Origin: Mastigias papua
Lineage: Eukaryota > Cnidaria > Scyphozoa > Rhizostomeae > Mastigiidae
DNA length: 64,000 bases
Reading direction: 5' to 3'
Assembly: GCA_964019165.1 (NCBI GenBank)
Contig: OZ025276.1
Coordinates: forward strand, 6,944,820 to 7,008,819
Under the pieces are notes generated by a model. That model made no database searches. It saw only the letters and a program-made list of their open reading frames with translations, and was not told the DNA's origin. The position numbers were made by a program, and so were the translations under genes. The stretch's first letter is position 1, and each line of letters begins with the position of its first letter. Below are positions 1 through 60,536 of the stretch, one piece after another.

Positions 1-145
1 AGCTCCTTTTGTCAAGGCTTGGTTTGCAAGCCTGTAGGAAATTTTATAATACATGCGTGGTGCTACACCCTTTTCTAAAGCCACCCAAAAGTGGAGATAG
101 GAATGCACTAATGTAATCAATTAACTGAGTGTAAGCTGATTCCAA
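1..145 (-). pseudogene. LINE reverse transcriptase fragment (L2/CR1-like)
   Basis: Read on the minus strand this gives ISAFLSPLLGGFRKGCSTTH and then a stop followed by NFLQACKPSLDK. This matches the Y..n.iLs..qfGFrkg.ST..al block of CR1/L2-type reverse transcriptases. It is cut off by the window start and joins a PLE fragment near position 146. Confidence 0.55.
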
Positions 146-315
146 AACACTTAAATGAAAGGACGATCTTACTTGTCCAATGATCGGAAAATTATCGTCT
201 GTAAATGTTTTGGCGCATTCTGGATTTGCAATACTTATTGGCATGCGCCAAAACATGTACAGACGATAATTTTCCGATCATTGGACAAGTAAGATCGTCC
301 TTTCATTTAAGTGTT
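146..315. repeat. Inverted pair of Penelope-like GIY-YIG C-terminal fragments (73-bp arms)
   Basis: Arms 146-218 and 243-315 are reverse complements with about one mismatch; the spacer is 24 bp. Each arm encodes the PLE segment around NPECAKTFTDDNF and IIGQVRSSFHLS: the left arm on the minus strand, the right arm on the plus strand. The same coding segment recurs at 22980-23090 and 13680-13770. Confidence 0.75.
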
Positions 316-672
316 GATTCGATTGTGAAAGCTGGTAGCTTATAAACACGCATCACTTCGGGCCTTCGAGTTGTTCATATTTGCTTCATACAACATTGTT
401 TAACGAGGAGGGGATGCTAGAGTTCGTCTATAACGTAGATCACAGCAAGTTTTTCAAGACTTCTGGCAGGCATTGCAGATAGCTTACAAGCAAATTAAAG
501 CCAATACAGTAATATGCAAATATTTAAAGATGCAAAAGAGGAAACTAAAGACTTAGGGTCATGAAAAAGCAATTTGATAAATGTACCGCTTTCAAAATCT
601 GCACCTGCAGCTACTATTCCAAGATTTAATTACTTTTCTGAATTGATGGACCGAAGTTGAGTTCGTGATTTC
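316..672. repeat. Non-coding stretch with a dispersed repeat (about 386-475)
   Basis: No gene seen. About 90 bases here (cttcatacaacattgtttaa, then ggaggggatgcta, then cttctggcaggcatt) recur in diverged form near 47112-47210. They belong to an unidentified dispersed repeat. Confidence 0.45.
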
Positions 673-885
673 CTATGAAGGAGATTGCCAACGGCACTGT
701 CCCCAATATCTAATCATTTCAGTTCTCCAATAAACAGTATGTACCATGGGAGGCAAGGAGGTATTATCATTTCTCAAATCATAAGTTGCGCTTCTTTGTA
801 AGAAAATTTCTTCCGCAAACCTAGAGCTTAAGTGAGTAATGATTTTAAGTATCTCAGCCAACAATTCAATCATTAGAAGTTGCAC
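673..885 (-). pseudogene. LINE reverse transcriptase C-terminal fragment
   Basis: The minus strand encodes MQLLMIELLAEILKII, SSRFAEEIFLQRSATYDLRN and TEMIRYWGQ. This is the typical LQ.LMiE.yK....ls..f..eiF..r...YnLR C-terminus of CR1/L2-like ORF2 proteins. It has no intact upstream RT in this window. Confidence 0.6.
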
Positions 886-1740
886 ATTCCTTTATCGCTT
901 TGTTAATCCCAGTGCACACAGCAAGATTACTGTTGCAAACTTATGTTGTTATTCCTCCTTTTTCATCTAAGTATGTATTACCAGAAGTTATTCTTATTGG
1001 TTGCAGTTTTCTATTCTTACCTTAAGTCCCAGCATACAGCAAAATTTTGATCTTTTGTTTCTCATCGACAGAGGCAGATATCAAACAAATTTGACTTGAT
1101 AGCACCTAAGGTGTGCCATACGATGAAGGATGGCCAAATAGATAATCAAATGTATTGTGTAGTGTTTTGATACTTGTATGTTTTATTGTTTGTATTGACT
1201 TTTGTACCGTGTCCTATTGTCCTTTTGCTTATATGTCAATTGATATGTACATATGATCAGTTCACGAGTAAGCAAATCCAGTTCAATTGTGTGAACTCCC
1301 TCTCACATTAAAATATTACATATTGTATTCTGTATTTTTTGTTTCTTTAGCTTTTAATAGTGGTTTTCATCCTTTTTTCAGTTTGGCCTCAACTTTTTAC
1401 AACTTATCTTTCATATATTTCTTCTAGCTTTTGATCTTATTACTTATATTTTCTTTTCTTTTGTACTTGTATTTTCGTTATTTTTTCTGAGTTCTATCTT
1501 GTTTCCTTACTCTTTAATTGAATTACATTTTGAAATATTTTAATATTAAAACGTTTTCTCTAAATTTTCTAAAACTTTCATTTTTCATTTAAGCTTTTCT
1601 TAAATTCATTTTAAACGAAAAAAAGTAAGATTAGATGAAATTAAATTTTCCTCGTGACCGAGGCTTGCCATCGGCCAGGACCTTTCATATACACCAGAAT
1701 CCTTTTCGTTCCTCATATTTTTGATCCTTGAAAGCACTCA
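886..1740. other. AT-rich intergenic or intronic stretch, nothing recognised
   Basis: AT-rich and T-rich tracts without a convincing exon, RNA gene or element boundary. Confidence 0.4.
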
Positions 1741-1746
1741 CTAAAA

Positions 1747-2055
1747 ATGGTAGAATGGAAGGAAAATTTCAGTTTCAAACAAGATCTTGAGACATACAAA
1801 AGGTCTACTAACAATCATAAGGAACCGTTAGATGTTGGTAAAAATAAATACTCAATGTACAGTTGGAGTTTACGAACACTCTGCGGAAGGATGCAGCATT
1901 TTGGCTTTCGTTATGTAGACATCACTCTGGATGTCAAGGAGATCGAAGCTGCAGTCAGGAAAGATACGCAAAGCCTGGAAAGCTTAGTTACTGCAGCCTA
2001 CCCAAAAATTGCGAGAAGCCACAAATTAACTGTACATAGATGCATTATGCAGTAA
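1747..2055 (+). pseudogene. Integrase-like transposon ORF fragment
   Basis: A 102-codon ORF contains YSMYSWSLRTLCGRMQHFGF and VDVKEIEAAVRK-like sequence (ITLDVKEIEAAVRKD), then KIARSHKLTVHR. This resembles the N-terminal part of an integrase-core protein family repeated in invertebrate and fish genomes (SW.L..L.rR...fg, then y..V..av..e). The middle appears frameshifted and the catalytic core is absent. Family assignment is from memory of the pattern. Confidence 0.35.
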
Positions 2056-3110
2056 TGACTGATGTGAACCATTATTGCCTGAGAGCCAAAGGCAATATTC
2101 GATAAAGCAACAGTTTTAATAATAAAAGATGTCAAAATTCAATTCAACTAAAAATGTAGGGAAATAAGAAATAGCTCAGACATGATGAGAAAATGTGAAT
2201 AGAAAAGAAAAGAAAACATTAATAGTTTGATCGAAAATGTAGAAGAAATATATAAGATAAAATTATACAAATTGAAACTAAAACGAAAAGAAGGAAGAAA
2301 AATAAAGAAACTTAAAAACAAATAGTGATGAATATCATAAAACTGGCAATTTCGCCAAAAACTCTGTTCTACACTGTAAGAGTACATGAATAGAGAATAT
2401 ATGAAGTTGAAATTACAGGAACGCCAGTTAATTTAGGCGATGAGTTCTAGCTTCTATTAAATTGACGTTCTCTGGAAGAAGTACGTTTCCAAATACTTTT
2501 TATAGTTGATGAGACCCAAAACTAACAGTAAGGATGATAATTTCAAATGAACTAGGGTACATCAAGATCATGAATGTTTTGATATTTGTAATATGATTGA
2601 ATGTGGTCCCAGTATCATGTAAAAATCCCTCATATCTGGTTGATATAGCTTTCAGTGTGCAAAAATTCACTGAAGTACCCGATACCTTTCGTATTTCCCA
2701 AAGCACAGCAATTTCGCCGATTGTATGCTTGTATTTCTAAACGTCGTTCCTTTTTGGAGGTTCCCATATCTTCAGGTATTTCAGTATTAATTGTCCTCGC
2801 ATGTTTTGCACTTTATCACAAGATGACAATGTCTATCTGACCTTTTAGCTTCTATTTCTGTATTCTTCTAGGGCTGAAAAGTCTACAACGCATTTTCTGG
2901 TTATAAACTTTTGAAATTATTACCTCTTCTGTATTATCGATGCATACAGGGGTATTTGTATACTAATAGTTAAAATCCTAACAGGGCTATTATTTTAACA
3001 GGGCTATTATTTATTCCTCCTTTCTAAATTTATCTTATTCGTCGTTTTCTCTTTATTTAATATTTTAATTTTTTCCTGTGCAATTTACTTTAGTTATATT
3101 ACTTATTCAG
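2056..3110. other. No gene recognised
   Basis: AT-rich sequence. A short direct repeat (aacagggctattatt, two copies near 2980-3015) is the only structure I noticed. Confidence 0.35.
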
Positions 3111-3136
3111 ACATGGCAACTTTACAATGCCTACTA
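3111..3136 (+). CDS. Candidate 26-bp upstream microexon of the REJ/GPS gene
   Basis: A good acceptor (ttacttattcag) precedes ACATGGCAACTTTACAATGC and six more bases, followed by the strong donor gtaagtgag. Read with one carried base it gives x-MATLQCLL and ends in phase 0, which fits the phase of the exon at 3264. It could instead be the start exon, using the internal ATG, but the residues do not look like a signal peptide. No RNA evidence is available. Confidence 0.35.
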
Positions 3137-3263
3137 GTAAGTGAGAGGTGCAACTCTAATTTTGAATTTTCCTTCAACGAAATAAAGACTTTATAAATTA
3201 TGAATTCATTATTATTTCGTTTTAGTATCAGCACAGCTGAATAATATTTTTCTTTAATTCTAG

Positions 3264-52435
<49,172 letters not shown>

Positions 52436-54349
52436 TAATAATATTCTTAACTTTTGAATTATGTATTTTTATTTGTCTTTGAGACGCCAAAAAGTATTCA
52501 CTTAATTCGTCTATGTTAAATTATCGTAATATCTGTTCTTACTAATTGGTGGACTGTTAATTAAAAATTTTCCTCTTGCGTGTAATAATGTAATCAGCTT
52601 GAATATGGCACTGCACTTCTAAAGCCTCGACCTTTTTCATTGAAACATTCTGCTCCTTGAAGACCAATGGAGAGTGACTTTTTTCATGTTAGTTGGATTC
52701 GAGATGTTCAAGATGCTGCGTTCATGTTTAAGGCAATTTGTATACTCGATGCCTCTATCGTACAGAATGACTTTTTCCATTCTGGTATTTTTTCAACTAA
52801 ACTTTGGTCTATACAGCCTATTATTGACGGGTTAAGATGAAAATAATTCACAATCAAAGAGCATAGCTACCAAATGCTTGATTAATTGAGAGCTATGATC
52901 AGGTTCATTTTCTCCCAACCTAATTCACCAATAATCGTGAAGGATTTTGACCACAATTATGCTCCACAGCTAAATTTAGGTCCATTTTGTATGATGATTG
53001 GTCATTTAGGCTGGGAAAAAATAGATCTGATGAGAACTCTCAGCCAATCAAACATTTGACGGCTATGCTCATTAGAAGCAGCTATAAGTGACAGAATTCT
53101 TGGTGGGGGAATTTGACTTCTTTTCACGCCAAAAGACATAAAATGCATTGCAGTCTTCCAAGATCCGGTAGACTCCATAGTCCTGTTCAATTTAGCATAG
53201 TGGAAGAGTGGAGGCAAGTTTGATAAATTTTCAAAATAAAATCTACTTTCCAAGATTTGAGTCTTCAAAAATGGCTTTTCAAATAGTCTTAGGGTTACTC
53301 TATGAGAGATTTGGATAGGTTGTTCTTTTTTTTGTTTATTGTCAGTATAAAAAATATCGATGAACTTTTGTGCCTTTTTGCATTTAAATGCACTAGGTAT
53401 TTATGTGTTTCATATCATGTGAAAGATCAAAATAGATCTGCATGTGAATGGAAATGAGCTGAAAACCATACGTAATATCGAAGAAGGAATGACTTTACTA
53501 ATGAGAAACTGATGGGAATCAACTTATAAGTTCTATCAGTTTCTTACCTGCCACTATATTAAGGCATCACTTACAGACGGTCATGTTGGTTTTGCAGATA
53601 TAGCTACTACTTTACATGTTCATACTTAGCATTTTATTAAATCAAGCATAGTGTAGAGAATGTGGTGTGTGTGAAATGTAGCATGCTGTGGCCTCGCTTT
53701 CCTTTTACGAAAGAGGAATGTTTGGTTCCTCGTTTGTTGGAGTTAGTAAGGATTCCTGTGGATTCATTTTGTGGCTGTAAACAATGTTTGAAAGACATTT
53801 AGCGGCCTAGCAGAGTAATGACTCCTATAGCACCTCTTCTAAACTAAATGCATTTGGTGTGGTTTTAGTTTCTATCAAAGTGTTGCCACTTTTTAAGTCA
53901 ATTATAAGTCTAAAGAAATCACTAGTCATCTTTAATGAAAGGTTCAGCAAGGAACAACATTTGCAACTTATAAAGGGAAAGCTTATGGAAGTCTTTCATC
54001 TCATACCAAACTAGTATGCCTTTTGCCACGAAAAGGCAACTACATACTGTATACGAAGCCTTCATAGACAGTTATTTGCATTATGCAAAGTATATTTTGT
54101 AACATTCCTAAATCGAAAATATAACTCTAAAGAATATACAAGGTTGTAACCGAAATGTAATTGAGAGGGATCAAACCAACGATAGTTGATAGCGTAACTG
54201 CCTCGATGTAGAACAAATCAAATATGATCGGCTAGCCAATACCTACATGGCTTTGAACAGGAGGTCCTAAGAGACCCTTGGAAGAAAATTCCTCGCAATC
54301 TCCTTTGATATAAATATACTAAATATATAAATGAACAAGTACATATAAA
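52436..54349. other. 3' UTR and intergenic sequence of the REJ/GPS gene
   Basis: No gene recognised. The minus-strand ORF 53002-53268 has no family I know. Confidence 0.4.
52560..52565 (+). terminator. Possible poly(A) signal ATTAAA of the REJ/GPS gene
   Basis: ATTAAA lies about 125 bases after the stop codon and is the nearest common poly(A) hexamer variant I see. In AT-rich DNA this can easily be chance. Confidence 0.25.
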
Positions 54350-54900
<551 letters not shown>

Positions 54901-54959
54901 CCTACAGCTCATTGCCATCACTTCCTCTACGCTAACACTAAACTAACATCACACTGACA

Positions 54960-55403
54960 GTGTATCGCGTCATAACACCTTGCCCTTTTGTTAGGCCTAT
55001 TTTTATACTAACTTTCCCTCAACTTAGTTGTTGTGGTGTGATTATGGCAGTTGCTCTTAAATTTGCTCTGATAATTCATAGCATGATGTGCGTCAAGAAG
55101 CCATCAGTTATGAATGCAAACTCGGTATGCTACTCGTTTTATGGAGAACCAGCAAATGACATCAAAATTTCTTGGATAGTTACATCCTTGTGGGTTAACA
55201 GACAGGAAAACAGATTGCATTTAGGCCAAGAGTCTCATACAGGCCTCACATTACTGCTGCTTTTATTGGGTGACATCGAGCTGTGCCCAGGACCAGGTAT
55301 GAAATGCAAAGAAACATTAATTGGCCTACAAGACTTTCTAAGGGTTAAAGGTTTTTCCATATTCCACCATAATATCAGAGGTTTGACAGGAAAAAAGATT
55401 TAA
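54960..55403 (+). pseudogene. LINE ORF2 N-terminal region with 2A-like motif
   Basis: An open stretch (first ATG 55045) ends GLTLLLLLLGDIELCPGPGM, then FSIFHHNIRGLTGKK. The Leu-rich run plus G-D-I-E-x-x-P-G-P resembles the 2A-like/signal sequence at the N-terminus of CR1/L2-type proteins. The expected Asn before P-G-P is Cys. NIRGL starts the endonuclease. The next part continues in another frame. Confidence 0.65.
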
Positions 55404-55411
55404 TAGCGGAC

Positions 55412-56005
55412 ATGTTGTTCAACAACAAGATCAACATACTATCCCTCAGCGAGAAATTTTTGTCTAATGATGTATACACAAGCATTGGCATTGGGGGCTA
55501 CAGTTTTGAATATAAAAACCGCAGAAAACCTGGAGGGGGCATTGGAGCATATGTAAAGGATGGAATTCCATACATAAGGAGAGAGGACCTAGAATGTGAA
55601 GATCTAGAAATGATGTGGCTTGAAATTTCGTTCAAAAATACCAAATCATTCCTGATTTCTGTAATATACCGACCCCCTGACACTTCAAAACACCTTTGCA
55701 AGAACTTCATTGAAAGGATCACTGATAAACTGCAAGCTATACAAATTGAGAACAAAGAAACAATAATTATAGGTGACATAAATCGTGATTACGCAAACAC
55801 AGAAGGGCACCAAGGCATAAAAATCCTCTTCAGCATAAATGGTTTAAACAGGTAATCAAAAAGCCAACATGAGTAATTGAGAACACTTCTACTATTATAG
55901 ATGTGATCTTAACAAATTCTCCAGAAAATATTATTCACACTGATATGATAACAACAAACCTCAGTGATCATGAAATGGTCGGTGCAATTAGAAAGAAGTG
56001 TAAAC
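55412..56005 (+). pseudogene. LINE APE-type endonuclease domain, frameshifted
   Basis: INILSLSEKFLSND (substrate-contact E, normally sET.L), GGGIGAYVKDGIPYI, MMWLEISF, SVIYRPPDTSKH, TIIIGDINRDY (GDfN.D) and, after a frameshift near 55856-55902, VILTNSPENII with LSDHEMV. These follow the endonuclease order, including the final S-D-H. The E in SEK and the D-H pair are present, but the broken frame makes it non-functional. Confidence 0.75.
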
Positions 56006-56529
56006 ACAAATATCAGCCAAAAGAAATTCGTTCTCGATACAAAAACTACGATAAGGAGAATATCATAAAAGACGTACAAAATATAAACTGGGATTCACTA
56101 TTTATGAGCAAAGATCCAACATATGCATGGAATATACTAAAGGAAACAGTATTAAAAATAGCAAGCAATCATGCGCCATTTACAATAAAGACCATAAAAA
56201 GAAAACCATGCCCATGGCTAAACGAGAGCATTAAACGCGAAATGAATTTCCGCGATACTCTAAATCGTAGAGCCCAGAAAAATAAAACAGAGGAAAATTG
56301 GAATGCATATAAACGACAGAAAAATAAAGTAAACAACATAATTAAAAATGCAAAAATCAGCCGTTACAAAGACATCCTAGAAGAACATGCAACAAAACCA
56401 GAAAAAGTTTGGAAATGTATCAAGAACCTATTTCCTACAAAAGCGGAAAAAGATATGATATGCACGAAATTTGAAGTAGATGGTAAACTGATTTGCGATA
56501 AACTGCAGATAGCAAACGGTTTCTGCTAG
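55903..56529 (+). pseudogene. LINE linker between endonuclease and RT
   Basis: Lys-rich linker with KRKPCPWLNESIKREMNFRD and KNLFPTKAEKDMICTKFEVD, typical of CR1/L2 ORF2 between endonuclease and RT. It is open for 208 codons and stops at 56527-56529; similar sequence (FFQTVASNLKKSCINLKEF) continues past the stop in the same frame. Confidence 0.7.
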
Positions 56530-56673
56530 TTCTTTCAAACAGTAGCGTCAAACCTGAAAAAATCTTGTATCAATCTTAAGGAATTTGTTTGGTCTTAACC
56601 ATGCCAAAAACAACTAAACTCAAACAGCATCTTTAAATTCTCACACGTGTCTATACCAGAAGTGAAGTAACAT

Positions 56674-57546
56674 TTGAAAAAATTTAAAAGAAAGAAATCA
56701 GAGGGCATCGATGAAATCTCAAATCGAATACTTAAGGACTGTGCACAAGAGCTTGCACCACCGATTGCCCATATCATCAACCTTTCTTTAAAGTCTGCCC
56801 AGATTCCCAAAGAACTTAAAACTGCCAAAGTCACGCCAGTCTACGAGGACGGCGAAAAGTCAAAATACACAAACTATAGACCAATCTCTGTGCTACCGAC
56901 CATTTCTAAGATCCTGGAGCGATGTGCCTATAGCCAACTCATGCACCACCTAGAATCAAACAATCTGCTCTCAACGCAGCAATTTGGCTTTCGTAAAGGG
57001 CGCAGTACATAAACAGCAGCTTTGCTTTTTACTGACGAAATACATAGAGGAATGGATCAAGGAACTGTCACAGGGGCTCTTTTTATTGATCTTAGTAAGG
57101 CATTTAACACGGTAAGCCACTCATCGATCCTCGCTAAACTCCCTGAATATGGAATATCTGGCATTGAAAAATCATGGCTTACTGACTACCTCTTTGACAG
57201 GCAAATGAAGGTAAATTATTTGGGAACATTGTCGACATCCTTACCCATATATTGTGGTGTCCCCCAAGGCTCTATTCTGGGGCCACTTCTCTTTCTCCTC
57301 CACTTTAACGAAATGCCATCCTTGCTAAAGCACTGTAAAATGATCATTTATGCTGATGACACCGTCCTGTTCTATAATCACAAGGACCAACAAAAAATAG
57401 AAAAGGTTCTCTCAGAAGAGTTCGGTACAATGTCAAGCTGGCTGCGGAAAAATGAGCTTATTTTAAATTTAAAAGAAGGAAAAACGGAGATAATGATGTT
57501 TGGTAATAAAAACGTTTTAACCAACAAGAATGCCAAATCAATGTAA
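56674..57546 (+). pseudogene. LINE reverse transcriptase domain with YADD
   Basis: KRKKSEGIDEISNRILKDCA, YTNYRPISVLPTISKILERC, QQFGFRKGRST, then an in-frame TAA at 57010-57012, TGALFIDLSKAFNTVSH, YCGVPQGSILGPLLF and IIYADDTVLF (57343-57372). All canonical RT blocks are visible. The YADD catalytic box is intact, but there is one internal stop and a frameshift near 57540, after which KYLGLGVQLDPSLNMKEHFK continues in another frame. Confidence 0.85.
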
Positions 57547-57789
57547 AGTATAGATCACAGCCCATCAACACCACCCAGAGCTACAAATACCTAGGCCTAG
57601 GAGTCCAACTTGACCCATCACTCAACATGAAAGAACACTTCAAAGGCATATGCAAAAAAGTCTCTACCCGTATACGCCTACTAAAGAGAATAAGGCCTTT
57701 TATCACTGACTTAGCTACGTTGAGAATCTACCAAGCGCTAATAGTCCCAAGCATCGCATACTGTTCCCTAACAAACTTCTATCATCAAT

Positions 57790-57837
57790 AGCCCTGTTTA
57801 CACTACACAAACTAACCTAGGTTCGCCCCAGGTTAAA
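57790..57837. repeat. Left 48-bp TIR of the Harbinger element
   Basis: Identical, as reverse complement, to 61116-61163. Followed by further AACCCAGGTTAG and GTGTAAACG motif copies up to about 57935. Confidence 0.93.
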
Positions 57838-57976
57838 TCTAACCCAGGTTAGTTGTAGTCGCGTTTACACCAGTGCATGTCATTTTTGTAGTGTAAACGA
57901 AATCTGGGGCGAACCCAGGTTAGTTTGTTATTCAAGCATGCGCAGAAAGAAGCAAATACTAGAGTAAACAAGCAAC

Positions 57977-59320
57977 ATGGCGGGCAACTTTTCAGAAAAT
58001 ACAATCATGAGTATTCAATTTGGCAGATTGCTCTTTATATGGAAATTAATAACCATGTTAGCACATTTATTGATAAGAAGAAGGACTGTAGCTAGAATCA
58101 AGCGTCTGGAGTCACAGCAAGTGTCCAGTAGACGAAGAATCAAAAGGTACTTGAGATTACGACATCGACAAACACGAGCAGCTCTTGAAAGATTGTTGTT
58201 TGAGTTTTGTAAACCAAAAGTAATTTATAGATCTGTTTGGATTAAGAATAGAAGTTGTGTATGGTGGGATACTGTTGTTGAATTGAGTTTTAAAGATGCT
58301 GATTGGCTACAGAACTTCAGAATGAGGAAAAGAACTTTTGATTTCATCTGCAGTAAACTGAGTTGTAGCCTAAAGAAAGAGGACACTCAGCTAAGGAGAG
58401 CAATTCCTATCCGAAAGCGTGTTGGGGTTGCAATCTGGAGGCTAGCTACCAATAGTGATTATAGAACCATTGGACACCTATTTGGTATTTCAACTGCTAG
58501 TGTCTGCTTAATTCTTGATGAATTCTGCAATGCTATGACAACTATGATGCTGCCAAGGTATATTAGGATTCCAACTCATGTCGAATTATTAAAGGTAGTG
58601 GAAGAATTTGAAAGCAAATGGGGATTTCCACAATGTACTGGTGCAATTGATGGCTCCCATATTCCAATTAAGGCACCTATTGAGTATCACACAGATTTCT
58701 ACAATCGAAAGGGGTGGTACTCTATTATTTTACAAGCTGTGGTTGATAGCAACTACAAATTCATTGACATATACATTGGTTGGCCAGGAAAAGTGCATGA
58801 TGCTCATGTTTTTAGCAGTTCCTCTGTATTTGAGAAAGGGCAAAGAAAACAGTTATTTGTTGGTGAGTTGGCAAAAATTATGAATGGCATAAAGGTCCCT
58901 TTTAATATCATTGCTGATGCAGCCTATCCACTGCTACCATGGGTTATGAAGCCATTCTCTGACAATGGAAATCTTCCACCTGAAAAAGTGCATTTCAATT
59001 ACAGATTAAGTAGAGCAAGGATGGTGGTGGAGAATGCTTTTGGACGCTTAAAAGGGAGATGGCGCTGCCTCCTGAAACAAAATGAAAGTGACCTAGCAGG
59101 AATGAACAATATTGTTGCTGCATGTTGTGTTCTGCACAATATATGTGAGACTTTTAAAGATGATTTTGACCCTGAACTTTTAAGACATACTGGTGATACA
59201 AGTGAGGAAAATATCAGCAGAAACAATCTACTTGAGTTTAATGATACCAATGTTGTTGGAGATGATGCAGAAAGCATAAGAGCTGCCCTTGTACAGTATT
59301 GTAAAGATGTACCAGCTTAG
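57977..59320 (+). CDS. Harbinger DDE transposase (HARBI1-like), intact ORF
   Basis: 447 codons, single exon, starting at ATG in the context aacATGG. It moves the element by cut-and-paste, acting in the nucleus with the Myb-like partner. Visible parts: basic N-terminus (LLIRRRTVARIKRL), an HTH-like segment around residues 162-184 (YRTIGHLFGISTASVCLILD), then the DDE_Tnp_4 core. CTGAIDGSHIPI gives D225, FNIIADAAYPLLPW gives D314 and ARMVVENAFGRLKGRWR gives E352: the full D-D-E triad. No stop or frameshift. AATAAA at 59472-59477 could serve as poly(A) signal. Length is somewhat above the usual 350-400 aa because of the N-terminal extension. The ORF is open and may be active or recently so. Confidence 0.93.
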   Translation: MAGNFSENTIMSIQFGRLLFIWKLITMLAHLLIRRRTVARIKRLESQQVSSRRRIKRYLRLRHRQTRAALERLLFEFCKPKVIYRSVWIKNRSCVWWDTVVELSFKDADWLQNFRMRKRTFDFICSKLSCSLKKEDTQLRRAIPIRKRVGVAIWRLATNSDYRTIGHLFGISTASVCLILDEFCNAMTTMMLPRYIRIPTHVELLKVVEEFESKWGFPQCTGAIDGSHIPIKAPIEYHTDFYNRKGWYSIILQAVVDSNYKFIDIYIGWPGKVHDAHVFSSSSVFEKGQRKQLFVGELAKIMNGIKVPFNIIADAAYPLLPWVMKPFSDNGNLPPEKVHFNYRLSRARMVVENAFGRLKGRWRCLLKQNESDLAGMNNIVAACCVLHNICETFKDDFDPELLRHTGDTSEENISRNNLLEFNDTNVVGDDAESIRAALVQYCKDVPA

Positions 59321-59855
59321 TAAAAATATACTAAAAACCTGCAAATCATAACCTCTTTTATTAAGAACCTATAGCCTAAAATTATATATTTTGATTTCAA
59401 ATAATTGCAACCTATTCAGCCAGAAATTCTAGCTAGGTTCATATTAATGGTTCATACCTTGTCCACTGGGAAATAAACTCAATCTACTTGCCAATCAATC
59501 CTTTTTATGTATGCTTAAAAAATACATCCATGATTTCAATAGGCAGAGTCAACCTACCAATTTTAGCCACATGAATTTACAAGTCCTGTTTTGTGTTGTT
59601 AGTTAGTTTCTCACAGTAATTCTGTGCTTAGCTTTCAACTATCCTTTTTCTAGCATTGGTTTTGGAACCTAGCACTCTGATTACTTGAACTACCTCCTCA
59701 CATAAAAGTTTGATCAGGCTCATTTCAAAATTGTAGACTCTTATGTGCAAGCTTTTTTACTGTAATGATCAGAACACATTCATACCAATCATAAAATTGT
59801 AAAAGTTCAGTTTAGACATTAAAGTTTGTACTAATTGTTCAGTTTTCAACAGTAG

Positions 59856-60536
59856 CTAAAGACTTGTATAAGTGTTTTCTTGATTGTCACTATTGCCATC
59901 AGTATTTTGTTGGTAGCTTTGTTCATATGGAGCATATGTAAAGTTGGAGTGATATGCTGTCTGTTGCATTTGGGGTAAATTTACTTGAGGTATGGGAAAT
60001 CCAAGACAACTTGTAGCCCGCATAAACATATTGCCCATCATTTGCAAAATACGCATATCATGTTCCATCTCCTCTTTCCTACGTTTCTCTTCTTTCTCCA
60101 TTTCTTTTTGCCATCTTTCTTCCTCCATTTTGAAGAAGCGCTCATCTGACTCTTGCTGCTGCTTCTGTATAAGTGAACAGACATTTGACATAAATGCCTC
60201 ATTTCTGCTACGCTTTTTACTCTTCCCCTTCATAGAAGCAGAAACTTGCCTTTGCCCCTTGCTTGTCTGAGCGGATAATACTGCCCTACTATTGCCAAGG
60301 GGACTTGCCATCTCTCCACTAATGGAGGCTGGCCCTTCCATTGGTAATGAACTCAGACTGTCATCCAGACTGACTTCAGTTTCAGAGCTTGTATTGCTGA
60401 AGTTTTCTGGCTGTGCTACGTTTATAGAACTGGTCAGATCTTCACCAGTGGAAGTCTGAGCCTCGAGGACGTCTTCTGCTATGTTTTCTTGAAGGCTACT
60501 TTCCAAAAGGTTTGCGGGTCGCGTAATAGGCCTATC
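59856..60536 (-). pseudogene. C-terminal part of the Harbinger Myb-like ORF (downstream of an in-frame TGA)
   Basis: In the same frame as the 100-aa ORF upstream, after TGA at 60537-60539, the frame stays open for 226 codons (59859-60536). It contains a Ser/Thr-rich acidic stretch, KGKSKKRSRNEAFMSN (a possible nuclear signal), a charged coiled-coil segment (MEEERWQKEMEKEEKRRKEE) and a Gln/Asn/Tyr-rich tail. No ATG opens this part near the stop; the first codon usable as a start would be TTG. It is most simply the rest of one 331-codon frame interrupted by a single stop. Confidence 0.65.

Noticed and set aside
2500..2527. 22-bp microexon (ttgatgagacccaaaactaa, then ca) before gtaagg
   Set aside because: The phase would fit the candidate at 3111, but the acceptor is weak and such short matches arise often by chance.
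58608..58883. Second ORF within the transposase gene
   Set aside because: Alternative frame of the DDE transposase core; the 447-codon frame carries the D-D-E motifs.
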